A DNA stretch of 64,000 bases from Bauldia sp963759235 (GTDB lineage Bacteria > Pseudomonadota > Alphaproteobacteria > Rhizobiales > Kaistiaceae), in assembly GCA_963759235.1 (NCBI GenBank), contig CAVWYO010000005.1:62001-126000 (forward strand). Reading direction: 5' to 3'. Both the position numbers and the translations under genes were made by a program. Under the pieces are notes generated by a model. The model did no database searches. It was not told the origin of the DNA and worked only from the letters and a program-made list of their open reading frames with translations. Numbering within the stretch: position 1 is the first letter of the stretch; the number at the start of each line of letters is the position of its first letter. Shown here in pieces: positions 25,211 through 33,318 of the stretch.

Positions 25211-26935
25211 TCAGGCGATCATGATGAAATCGGCGTGGTCGAGGTCGAGGTGCGTGTCGAGCCGGGCGAACAGCGTATCGCCGCCATGCTTGCTGCCGTT
25301 CTTGTCGTAGATCAGCTTGCCCTTGTTCGCGTTGTAGATGACGAAGTCATTCTTGTCGTGGGCGGCGTGCCCCACCCTGAACTCGCCGGCGCCGAGCTTG
25401 TTGCCGATCTTGGTGAAGATGCCCTTGGACAGGTAGATGTGATCCTTGCCGGGGGTGAAGTCGTCGATGACATCGACGTTGGTGGCCGCGCTCAGCGCGC
25501 TGTCGAAGACGAAGCCGTCCTTGCCTGGCCCGCCGGTCAGAAAGTCCTTGCCCGGGCCGCCGTTCAACATGTCCTGGCCGCCGCCGCCGACGAGCGTGTC
25601 GGTGTCGTTGCCGCCAAACAATTGGTCCTTGCCGGCGTTGCCCTCCAGCATGTCGTTGCCTTCGTTGCCGTTCAGGATGTCCGCCGCGCCGCGGCCGATG
25701 AGCTCGTCGGCGCCGCCGAAGCCGGAGATGGTCGACGCGTCCTCGCGGCCGACGATGGTGTCGTCGCCGTTGGTTCCGAAGATCGTCGGGTCGCGCGGAT
25801 CGACGATGCGGTAGTTGAGGGTGTCGATGTTGGTCGAATCGCCGGTCTCGCTCGCATAGGTGAGGATCACCCGCCCGTCGGCCAGCGTCGCGATGCTCAT
25901 GCTGAACAGGCCCTGATCGCCCGGCGCGTCCAGATCGAGCTGCGCGCCGATCGCGGTGCCGCCGGCATCGAAGCGCTGCAACACAACGTCGAGCTCCGGC
26001 GAGCCGTCGGTCTCGGTCCCGACGATCGCTGTCCATGCGATGATAAAGCCGCCGTCGTTCAGCGGCGTGATCTTCGGCAGCAGGCCGCCCGCCGAGTTGG
26101 CGACCGACACCGGCGAGGCGTCGATCGGGGTAGCCTCTCCGAAGTAGCGGCGGAAAGCGATCCCATCGTCCTGCTGCCAGGTCAGGACGAAGCTGCCGTC
26201 GTGGAGGGCCGTCACGTCGGGAAATGACGCGCTGACGTCGTCGGCGCTCACATTGACCTCACCGGTGGTGTCGCTGCCGTCGGCCGCGTAGCCGTGGAAG
26301 CGGATCTGGCGGTCGCCCGAGGTCAGGTTGACGTTGTCGTAGGCAACAACGACGTGCCCGGTGTGGCGGCCGGCGACGGCCGCCTCCAACTGCGACTCGC
26401 CGGTGTGCGGGCCTACAAAGATCTGGTTGCTGGCCTGAGTACCGATCGAGCTCACAAAGCGGAGGACGGTGTAGGTCACGTTGCCGCTCCCGGCGACCGC
26501 GAAGATGACGGCCGAGCCGATGCCGCCCACGCCGTCCGAGCGCGCGGCGCTGTCGATCAGGATCTCGTCCGTGGCACTGTCCTCGATCGGTGAGGTGCCG
26601 CTCTGCGGCGTGAACGTCGCATCGGGGCTGTGCCAGAAAACGTCGCGGTCGAGCGGCGTAGCTCCGAATGTCAGGCTGTAGTTGACCACCACGCGTCCAT
26701 CGGCCTGCTGGACGATATGCGGGATGCCTAGCGGCTTGGCGCTCGGCACGGCGCTCAGAAAATCGCCGCCGGCGAAGCTGCCGAACGGGTCGAGATGCCG
26801 CCCGAAGATATCGCCCCCATTCTCCCAGACGATGGCGAAGCTGTCGTCGGCGAGACCCGTCACTTGGGGTGAAAAGGCGAACGGGTCGAAGGAGAAGGTT
26901 ACTTCCGTTCCCCAGAAGGTCGGTGTGGTGGTCAT
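25211..26935 (-). CDS. RTX calcium-binding protein, long form
   Basis: A 574-residue protein. Residues about 10-380 are a repeat-rich part with phrases such as DDSFAIVWENGGD, GSFVLTWQQDDG, GGFIIAWTAI and DGRVILTYAS at intervals of about 50-70, like a beta-propeller or FG-GAP-like surface domain. Residues about 386-475 are GGxGxDxL calcium repeats. The last about 100 residues match the end of the RTX protein at 2251-3105 (VIYNANKGKLIYD, LDHADFIMIA). ATG at 26935 has GGAG six bases upstream; the frame goes on upstream without a ribosome site. No signal peptide, so type I secretion is expected, but no exporter lies nearby. Confidence 0.87.
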   Translation of the reverse strand: MTTTPTFWGTEVTFSFDPFAFSPQVTGLADDSFAIVWENGGDIFGRHLDPFGSFAGGDFLSAVPSAKPLGIPHIVQQADGRVVVNYSLTFGATPLDRDVFWHSPDATFTPQSGTSPIEDSATDEILIDSAARSDGVGGIGSAVIFAVAGSGNVTYTVLRFVSSIGTQASNQIFVGPHTGESQLEAAVAGRHTGHVVVAYDNVNLTSGDRQIRFHGYAADGSDTTGEVNVSADDVSASFPDVTALHDGSFVLTWQQDDGIAFRRYFGEATPIDASPVSVANSAGGLLPKITPLNDGGFIIAWTAIVGTETDGSPELDVVLQRFDAGGTAIGAQLDLDAPGDQGLFSMSIATLADGRVILTYASETGDSTNIDTLNYRIVDPRDPTIFGTNGDDTIVGREDASTISGFGGADELIGRGAADILNGNEGNDMLEGNAGKDQLFGGNDTDTLVGGGGQDMLNGGPGKDFLTGGPGKDGFVFDSALSAATNVDVIDDFTPGKDHIYLSKGIFTKIGNKLGAGEFRVGHAAHDKNDFVIYNANKGKLIYDKNGSKHGGDTLFARLDTHLDLDHADFIMIA

Positions 26936-27070
26936 GGGCTGCTCCACAGCAGACGGGCGCGGCAGCCTCACCCGGCCAGTCACCGGCAGGCGCGCCACCG
27001 CCGTGGATTTGCAGCCATCACAATGACGGGGATCTACGGTCGCGGCGTCCTCCGTTCGGAGGATGCCGGG

Positions 27071-28294
27071 CTAATCGAGGAGCGCGTTCGAAAAGCCGGC
27101 AAACAGCTTGACGAGATCCGCCTGGCGCGTGGCGCCGGTCTTCTCGAAGATGCGCCCAAGATGCGTCTTGACCGTCGTCTCGCCGACGCCGAGCGCCTCC
27201 GAGACCTCGGGGACGCCGCCGACCTCGACGATGGCGAGGAAGACGCGGAGCTCGGTAGGCGTGAGGCGGAATGTCTTGGCGATGATCTCGGGCGGCGAGG
27301 GCGCTTCGACGGCCGCCTTGTGAACGAAGAGCGCCGCGGTAGCCGCGTGGGCGACTCCGGTGCGCCGCCGCCGCTTGCCGCCGGTGAGCGGCAGCACATG
27401 GGCGACGTAGCGCTCGCCCCCCAGGCCGCGGAGCGGCAGCGCGATGCCCCTCGCGCCCAACGACAGATCGCCGCCCGATGCCGCGAAGAAGGTGGCGCGC
27501 AGCGCCTGATCCATTTCGGGATCGCGGGCGGAAAGGCGCGTGCCGGCCACATTCAGGAGATCGGCCTTGGCCAGCATGGCGTGGCCCGCGACATTGGCGT
27601 GGACGATCTTTCCCTCCCGATCGACGAGAAACATGCCGGCCCGCAAGCCGTCGATCACTTCGGCGAAGGTCGCCGCCTCGGCCGTCTTGAGATCGATCGC
27701 CTTGCCGATCAGAACGGCGCGCCTGATGTGCGGCACGATCAGCCGCATGCGCTTGCGGGTCTCGTCGTCGACCAGACCGTGGCGCTCGTGGCGAAAGACG
27801 CCGAACAAGGCGACGCTGGTCGTCGATTTGTCGAGAACCGCGGTGACGTGGTCGACAAGCTGCTGGGGACGAGCCCACTCGCGATAGAAGCGGGTCTCGA
27901 GAAATTCGGCATAGGACATGATATCGGCCGTGGCGACCGGCTCTTCGAGCTCGGCGAAGAAGTGAGCGGTGGTCGACGGGTCGAGCTTTATATATTTCTC
28001 AAAATAGAGACGCGTATAACGCGGACTGATCCCGCCATCATCGAAGAAGACGCCGCCGCTCTTGCTGGTGGCGTCCTTGGCGTAGAGCGCCGCTGCCGAT
28101 CCGCCGACGAAGGCCGAGGTGGCGCGAAGCACGCTTCGCCATCGCGACGGGGCGAGCGCGGCATCGTAGATGTCACCGATCAGCGCCGAAAGTCGTTCCT
28201 CGTCATCGGCGGGCACAAGCGCCGGGGCGGCATGGCCCGCGGTCTCGGGGTGCCGGCTCGGAATCGGGCGCTTAGTGGGCAAGGACCTCGACAT
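27071..28294 (-). CDS. LuxR-family transcriptional regulator
   Basis: A 407-residue regulator. The C-terminal about 60 residues form a LuxR helix-turn-helix: LTPTELRVFLAIVEVGGV, EVSEALGVGETTVKTHLGRIF, then KTGATRQADLVKL. The middle contains a PAS-like part (GMFLVDREGKIVHANVAG). The first 200 residues lack the autoinducer-binding motifs of quorum LuxR proteins, so it is likely a solo regulator sensing something else. ATG at 28294 is chosen; it overlaps by 23 bases the stop of the exported repeat protein upstream, indicating translational coupling. A longer frame is open to 28417 within that gene. Confidence 0.85.
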   Translation of the reverse strand: MSRSLPTKRPIPSRHPETAGHAAPALVPADDEERLSALIGDIYDAALAPSRWRSVLRATSAFVGGSAAALYAKDATSKSGGVFFDDGGISPRYTRLYFEKYIKLDPSTTAHFFAELEEPVATADIMSYAEFLETRFYREWARPQQLVDHVTAVLDKSTTSVALFGVFRHERHGLVDDETRKRMRLIVPHIRRAVLIGKAIDLKTAEAATFAEVIDGLRAGMFLVDREGKIVHANVAGHAMLAKADLLNVAGTRLSARDPEMDQALRATFFAASGGDLSLGARGIALPLRGLGGERYVAHVLPLTGGKRRRRTGVAHAATAALFVHKAAVEAPSPPEIIAKTFRLTPTELRVFLAIVEVGGVPEVSEALGVGETTVKTHLGRIFEKTGATRQADLVKLFAGFSNALLD

Positions 28295-29549
28295 CGCGGT
28301 TGATGCCCGCTTCGACGGTGAAGTCTCGGCGGAAGACATTGTCATTATGTTTGGCGACGGCAGTATAGTCCCCGGCGGCGAGGACCACCGAGGGAAATGC
28401 GCCAACGCTCTCGACAATGCTGTCGCCGGCGGGCGTCATGACCGACCAGGACGTGTTGGCGAGTGCCTCGCCGCCGTGCTCCTCGACGAGCTTCAGGGTC
28501 AGCCGTGCCGCCTTCTGGTACACCGCGGCCTCGGTCAGCTTGCCGGGCTCGACCTTGATATCGGCGCGCACCACCGCATTGGCGTCGCCGTAGTGACAAA
28601 CCACATGATAGATTCCGGCATTGAGGCTGATCACGTGTGACGGCGGCGCGTGCTCGACCAGGAGCACGCGCTCGGCCGGCCCGGTGTCGTCGGGCGCGTA
28701 GATGTCGAAGTTGACCTCGTTCGCCGGCAGCGGCTGGTCGTCACCGACCAGCGCCGTCAGCCGCAGTCCGCCGGCGTTCAAGGTCATGGTGTCCGACGAC
28801 GACACGTCGGTGACCGTCACTTTCTTGGCCAGGCCGGCATGGCCGTAGGCGGCATGGACCATGTAATTGCCGGGTCTCAGCTTGAGGGTCACCGCGCCGC
28901 CTTCGGCTTCGCCGACGAGACGCAATTTGCCGTCGCTCATCGGCTGACTGCCGAACACCCGCCAGACGACCCCGGAAGGGATCGGCGGGCCGCCGTCGAT
29001 CAGGCGCGCGTCGATCGTCACGGTGCCGAGCACGCCGGAATCGGCCGGCGGCGTGGTGGTGAAAGTCTCCCCTGGTCGCGCCGGGTTGAGGTCGATCGGC
29101 CCGTCGCCGGGCGGATCGAGCGGTCCTGCCGACGCTGCCGCCTTCAGATCGAGCGGGGCGAGCGGCAACGGCTGGTCGCCGCCGGCTCCCAGGCCGACAT
29201 CGGCGTCTCCGCTTAAATCGAGGAACCCCGCCGCCGCGCCGTCGCTGGTGGAGGGCGGAACCAGCGCCGTATCGATCGGCTCGTCCATGACGTCTCCGCC
29301 GACGTCGCCGGAGCCGGCTACGTCGCCGGGACCGGGGTCGGCGCCCGCATCTCCCTGCAGCATCAGCGGCGAGATGCGGGGAATCGGAACGTCCTCGGCG
29401 CGACCGGCGCTTGCGGCTGCGAGTGCAAATGCGAGCGCAACGAGAAGGAAAGGGAAGAGGCGCAGCGGAGCGGACGCCAGGCCGGCCGCCAAAATCCGGC
29501 GGAGCGGTCGAAAGGCCGGGATGTCGGCTGTCCGGTCGCCTTGCGGCAA
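28272..29549 (-). CDS. Exported protein with three beta-sandwich-like repeats
   Basis: A 425-residue protein with a signal peptide (LFPFLLVALAFALAAASAGRA, cleaved near residue 50). The mature part begins EDVPIPRISP, then an Asp/Gly/Pro-rich linker of about 100 residues, then three similar segments of about 85 residues that end in GNYMVHAAYGHAGLAKKVTV, GIYHVVCHYGDANAVVRADI and GDYTAVAKHNDNVFRRDFTV. This looks like a triplicated carboxypeptidase-regulatory or Ig-like fold; no enzyme motif is seen. Function unknown, conserved-hypothetical type in Hyphomicrobiales. The LuxR gene overlaps its 3' end. The start could be a later in-frame codon nearer the hydrophobic segment. Confidence 0.72.
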   Translation of the reverse strand: MPQGDRTADIPAFRPLRRILAAGLASAPLRLFPFLLVALAFALAAASAGRAEDVPIPRISPLMLQGDAGADPGPGDVAGSGDVGGDVMDEPIDTALVPPSTSDGAAAGFLDLSGDADVGLGAGGDQPLPLAPLDLKAAASAGPLDPPGDGPIDLNPARPGETFTTTPPADSGVLGTVTIDARLIDGGPPIPSGVVWRVFGSQPMSDGKLRLVGEAEGGAVTLKLRPGNYMVHAAYGHAGLAKKVTVTDVSSSDTMTLNAGGLRLTALVGDDQPLPANEVNFDIYAPDDTGPAERVLLVEHAPPSHVISLNAGIYHVVCHYGDANAVVRADIKVEPGKLTEAAVYQKAARLTLKLVEEHGGEALANTSWSVMTPAGDSIVESVGAFPSVVLAAGDYTAVAKHNDNVFRRDFTVEAGINRDVEVLAH

Positions 29550-29708
29550 AGACCTCGTCCCCCCTGGAGTGGTTCGTCCCTCGCGATTTCGGCCAAACAG
29601 CCTGACATCAATGGCAAATTCAAGGCCACCGGGCGGTTCGACGGGCCTTCACCCGTGCCCTTCCGCCGACGTTGGCGGGCACCTACATGTACCTACCCAC
29701 AGGAAGGA

Positions 29709-30740
29709 ATGATATCCGTGGTCGATTTTCCTCTCGCCTATGTTCTCGACGACAGTGCCGGTCATGACCGGCAGAGCCTGAGCAGCGGAGCCCCGGACCA
29801 CTCCGAGGCGCTCGATGCTTATTCCGCCACCGTGTCGCGGGTTGCCGATCAGGTCGGTCCCGCGGTGGTCCGGGTCGACGCCAGCCGGAAATCCGGGCGC
29901 GGCGGTACCGGCTCCGGCTTCATCCTCTCCTCGGACGGGCTGATCATCACCAACAGCCACGTCGTCAACGGCTTTCACGACATCCGGCTCGCCAATTCGG
30001 AAGGGCGCACCACCGACGCGCAGCTGATCGGCGAGGACGCCGACACCGACATCGCGCTCATTCGCGCCAATGCCGCCCGCGACCTGCCGACGGCGACGCT
30101 CGGCAACTCGAAGCGCCTGCGGCGCGGGCAGCTCGTCATCGCCATCGGCAACCCGCTCGGCTTCGAGTCGACGGTGACCGCAGGCGTCGTGTCGGCCCTC
30201 GGCCGCTCGATCCGCGCCACCACCGGCCGCATGATCGAGGACGTCATCCAGACCGACGCGGCGCTCAATCCCGGCAATTCCGGCGGCCCGCTGGTCTCCT
30301 CGCGCGGCGAGGTGGTCGGCGTCAACACGGCGATCATCCCCTACGCGCAAGGGATCTGCTTCGCCGTGGCGAGCAACACGGCGAGCTTCGTCCTTACCGA
30401 GTTGATCCGCCATGGCCGCGTCCGCCGCGCCTTCATCGGCGTCGCCGCCGAGACGGCGCCGGTGCCGAGACGCCATGCGCTCGCCGCCGGCATCGCCAAT
30501 GCCGCCGGGGCGATGCTGATGTCGGTAGATCCGAACGGCCCGGCCTCGGCCGGCGGGCTCCTCCGCCACGACCTGGTGGTCGCGGTGGACGGGCTACCGG
30601 TCGCCGGCGTCGACGATCTGATTCGTCTGCTGTCGGGCGAGCGGATAGGCCGGACGGTTCGCCTGGACGTGCTCCGCCTCGGCCGTCCGCGAAGCTTCGA
30701 GGTGACGCCGACCGAGCGGCGGGGGCGCACCCGGCCGTAG
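29709..30740 (+). CDS. Trypsin-like S1C serine protease with PDZ domain
   Basis: A 343-residue HtrA-like protease with complete triad: His84 in ITNSHVVNG, Asp114 in DADTDIALI and Ser191 in NPGNSGGPLV. One PDZ domain follows (PNGPASAGGLLRHDLVVAVDG). There is no signal peptide or membrane anchor, so unlike DegP/DegS it appears to stay in the cytoplasm. Two starts are possible: ATG 29709, very near the AGGAAGGA box, and GTG 29718, better spaced from it. It is divergent from the exported repeat protein across about 160 bases, and converges on the LysR gene with five bases between stops. Substrates unknown. Confidence 0.9.
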   Translation: MISVVDFPLAYVLDDSAGHDRQSLSSGAPDHSEALDAYSATVSRVADQVGPAVVRVDASRKSGRGGTGSGFILSSDGLIITNSHVVNGFHDIRLANSEGRTTDAQLIGEDADTDIALIRANAARDLPTATLGNSKRLRRGQLVIAIGNPLGFESTVTAGVVSALGRSIRATTGRMIEDVIQTDAALNPGNSGGPLVSSRGEVVGVNTAIIPYAQGICFAVASNTASFVLTELIRHGRVRRAFIGVAAETAPVPRRHALAAGIANAAGAMLMSVDPNGPASAGGLLRHDLVVAVDGLPVAGVDDLIRLLSGERIGRTVRLDVLRLGRPRSFEVTPTERRGRTRP

Positions 30741-30745
30741 TGCGG

Positions 30746-31642
30746 CTATGCGGGCTTCTCGCCTTCGACCTCGGCCAGCAGCCAATCGCGAAAGACCCTG
30801 ACCTTCTCGCGTTGAAGGGCGCGCGGCGGGTAGACGACGTAGTAGGCGAGTTCGGCCGGAAAGCTGATCTCAAAGGGCCGTACCAGACGCCCTGCGGCAA
30901 GGTCGTCTCCCACCAGCGCGCTAGGCCCGAGCACAACGCCTTCGCCCAGAATCGCCGCCTGGACCGCGTGTTCGGTCGATCGAAACGCCGGACCGCGGTG
31001 GGGATTCACCCCCTCGATCCCGGCCCATGTCAGCCACATCGACCAGTCGACATAGTAATCGTGATGGATCAGCGTGTGGTTCTTCAGATCGTCTGGGGTT
31101 CGCAGCGGGACCTCTGCATCGAGGAGCGCCGGACTGCACACCGGGAAGACATCCTCCTCCAGCAGAAGATGGGATTCCAGGCCAGGGTACTGTCCGCGAC
31201 CGTAGCGGATGGCGATGTCGATCCCGTCGCTGACGAAATCGGCGAGCTTGTCCGAGGTGGAGATGCGAACGTCGATGTCGTCGTGGGCCTGCCTGAAGCG
31301 AAACAGCCGCGGGACCAGCCATTTGGCGACGAATCCGTCGAGCGCGCTGACGTTGAGGGTGCCGGAGGCGTGCTGGCCGGTCGCCGTGATCGTCGCGGCG
31401 GCCAGGTGATCGAGGGCGTCGCGAATCTCCGCGGCATAAGACGAGCCGATAGGCGTCAGCCGCACCGAGCGTGTTGCCCGCTCGAAGAGCCGTACGCCGA
31501 GTTGGTCCTCGAGGTTGCGAATGGCGCGACTCACCGCGCCGTGGGTGACGTGCAACTCGTCGGCCGCCTTCGAGAAGCTCAGGTGGCGCGCAGCCGCCTC
31601 GAAGCTCGGCAAGGCATTGAGGGAAGGCAGTTTGCGAGGCAT
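30746..31642 (-). CDS. LysR-family regulator (GcvA-like)
   Basis: A 298-residue LysR-type regulator. The N-terminal winged helix is textbook: LPSLNALPSFEAAARHLSFS, then KAADELHVTHGAVSRAIRNLE and LGVRLFERATRSVRLTPIG. The effector domain has DGIDIAIRYGRGQYPGLES, the GcvA-type phrase, which places it with the GcvA/AmpR subgroup. The regulated gene may be the divergent DUF1127 gene or others in reach; the effector is unknown. ATG at 31642 gives the family length; the longer open frame has no support. Confidence 0.92.
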   Translation of the reverse strand: MPRKLPSLNALPSFEAAARHLSFSKAADELHVTHGAVSRAIRNLEDQLGVRLFERATRSVRLTPIGSSYAAEIRDALDHLAAATITATGQHASGTLNVSALDGFVAKWLVPRLFRFRQAHDDIDVRISTSDKLADFVSDGIDIAIRYGRGQYPGLESHLLLEEDVFPVCSPALLDAEVPLRTPDDLKNHTLIHHDYYVDWSMWLTWAGIEGVNPHRGPAFRSTEHAVQAAILGEGVVLGPSALVGDDLAAGRLVRPFEISFPAELAYYVVYPPRALQREKVRVFRDWLLAEVEGEKPA

Positions 31643-31879
31643 GACCGGCACTCGGATTGCGTGATTTTTGCTCACATATCGTCGGCATATTAGTCGTTTG
31701 TCGGCCCGGCCGAAAGCCGCCATGTTTAGGGCCACGGATCGGCAAAAGGTGGGCTTGACACTGACTCTGGTGGACGAGAAGGCAACCAGGACAGCGTGAC
31801 TGATCCTCACACGTCCATCAGCGCTCGGACCAAGCATCTGCCCAAACCGGGATCCAACACCCTGAGAGGAGAGACCCAC

Positions 31880-32053
31880 ATGAACAAGCCACTCGTCAAT
31901 GCGCTGACCGGCGTTGCCGGCCGTGTGGTCGCTGCCCATCGGCACCGTCGTACGCGGCGGCTGATCGAGCGACTTTCGAACCACCAGCTCGATGACATCG
32001 GGTTCCGGCGCGAGTGGGACGGATCGGTTGATCGCGTGGCGGATCGTTCCTAG
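31880..32053 (+). CDS. DUF1127 family small protein
   Basis: A 57-residue basic protein that ends in the DUF1127 pattern: RRTRRLIERLSNHQLDDIGFRR. These small proteins bind RNA or partner proteins and in Agrobacterium and others affect phosphate and stress responses; this one's role is unknown. The first about 20 residues are variable. AGGAGAG eight bases before the ATG supports the start. It is divergent from the GcvA-like regulator with about 240 bases between; a TTGACA at 31755-31760 is a possible -35 element with no clear -10. Confidence 0.85.
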   Translation: MNKPLVNALTGVAGRVVAAHRHRRTRRLIERLSNHQLDDIGFRREWDGSVDRVADRS

Positions 32054-32113
32054 GCGGCCGCATCGATGGGCACGGGGCTTACGCCACGCGCCCATCCGGG
32101 ATGAAGCAGCCGG

Positions 32114-32263
32114 ATGTCCCGGCTTGCTCGCGACGACAAGCTCGGAGGTCACGGCGCGGTCTTCGCGGACATCGCGGTGGTCAGCGGCGTCGACTTCGGT
32201 GCCATCGCCGGCGGGCGGCTTGCCGCCATCACCGGCTTCTTCGACCCCGCCCCAGCGGCGTAG
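32114..32263 (+). pseudogene. Possible remnant of an NTF2/SnoaL-like protein
   Basis: An ORF of 49 residues that ends GRLAAITGFFDPAPAA, a phrase resembling the C-terminal strand of SnoaL/NTF2-fold proteins (GRI-x-x-I-x-x-FFDP). The preceding VFADIAVVSGVDFG is weaker. There is no ribosome site and the upstream half of the domain is absent, so it may be a fragment or chance. Confidence 0.25.
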
Positions 32264-32279
32264 ACACGGCGCGGCCAAC

Positions 32280-32308
32280 GAAAAGGCCCGGAGCGGTGGC
32301 TCCGGGCC
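32280..32308 (-). terminator. Terminator of the sugar-importer operon
   Basis: GGCCCGGAGC (32285-32294) pairs with GCTCCGGGCC (32299-32308) over a four-base loop. Four A to the left read as T on the minus strand. It is 23 bases past the stop of the binding-protein gene, the last gene of that operon. Confidence 0.75.
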
Positions 32309-32330
32309 GAGGCGTCGTGATCGCGGCTGC

Positions 32331-33239
32331 TTACTGATAGTCGGCCGCGTTGTCCTTGGTCACCAGGACCGTCCCGGTGTCGATGATTGCCGGGATTTTC
32401 TCGCCGTGCTTGACCTTCAGCGCGTTCTCGACGCCGAGCTCTCCCATGTGCTTCGGGTTCTGCGCGACGGTGGCGGCCATGTCGCCAGCGAGCACCGCTG
32501 CGGCCGCGTTGGGGTTGGCGTCGAAGCCGACCACGACGATCTTGCCGGACATGCCGGCCGACTTGATCGCCTGAACCGCGCCGAGCGCCATGTTGTCGTT
32601 GGAGGCGAAGACCGCCTTGAGGTTCGGATGGCCGGTGAGGATGTTCTCCATCACCGACTGGGCCTTGGCGGTGTCCCAATCGGCGGGCTGCTCGGCGACG
32701 ACGTTGAGGCCGCAGTCGGTCATCCCCTTCTTGGAGCCGTCGGCGCGGGCCTTGCCGGTCGACTGGGTGATGATGCCCTGCAGGATGGCGACCTCGCTGC
32801 CCTTCTCGACATTCTTGCAGATATAGTCGGCGGCGAGCGCGGCGCCGACCTCGTTGTTGGTGCCGATGAAGGTGACGCCGTCATTGACACCCTTGGTGTC
32901 GATGAACACCACGCCGACGCCCTGCTTGATCGCCTCGTCGACCACCGGGGCGAGGGCGTTCGGGTCGGTCGGCGCCAGCGCCATGGCGTCGATCTTCTTG
33001 GCGAGCTGATCCTCGATCTGGGAAATCTGCGACTGGATATCGCTCTCCTGCGGCGGGGCGAGGACGATCACGTCGACGCCGAGCTTCTTGCCCTCCTCCA
33101 TCGCGCCGGCCTCGACGGCAGCCCAGAACGGGTTGCCCGAACCTGGGCCTTTCATATCGATAAGCACCGTTTCCGCATGGGCGGCCGACGCCGCCAGCAG
33201 GACGAGCCCGCTTGTCAGTGCCAGGACCTTCTTGTTCAT
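32331..33239 (-). CDS. Sugar ABC transporter periplasmic binding protein
   Basis: A 302-residue protein with signal peptide (VLALTSGLVLLAASAAHA). The mature part begins ETVLIDMKGPGSGNPFW, the strand-turn start of the RbsB/Peripla_BP_4 class, followed by QISQIEDQLAKKIDAMALAP and IDTKGVNDG, DNMALGAVQAIKSAG and VVGFDANP. It captures a sugar or polyol in the periplasm. The neighbouring dehydrogenases suggest a polyol, sugar acid or inositol-type substrate, but no specific substrate can be named. Third gene of the operon (ATPase, permease, binding protein), 79 bases after the permease. Confidence 0.92.
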   Translation of the reverse strand: MNKKVLALTSGLVLLAASAAHAETVLIDMKGPGSGNPFWAAVEAGAMEEGKKLGVDVIVLAPPQESDIQSQISQIEDQLAKKIDAMALAPTDPNALAPVVDEAIKQGVGVVFIDTKGVNDGVTFIGTNNEVGAALAADYICKNVEKGSEVAILQGIITQSTGKARADGSKKGMTDCGLNVVAEQPADWDTAKAQSVMENILTGHPNLKAVFASNDNMALGAVQAIKSAGMSGKIVVVGFDANPNAAAAVLAGDMAATVAQNPKHMGELGVENALKVKHGEKIPAIIDTGTVLVTKDNAADYQ

Positions 33240-33318
33240 TTCACTTCCCTCCGTCGGTTTGTCTTCTCCTTTTGATTGTCTCCGGGCCGGCGCTGGAGAA
33301 GGAGCGCCGCCCCGGCTG

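Noticed and set aside
31992..33275. 427-residue plus-strand ORF over the sugar-binding protein gene
   Set aside because: Composition is frame shadow. The minus strand encodes a clear RbsB-like protein with signal peptide.
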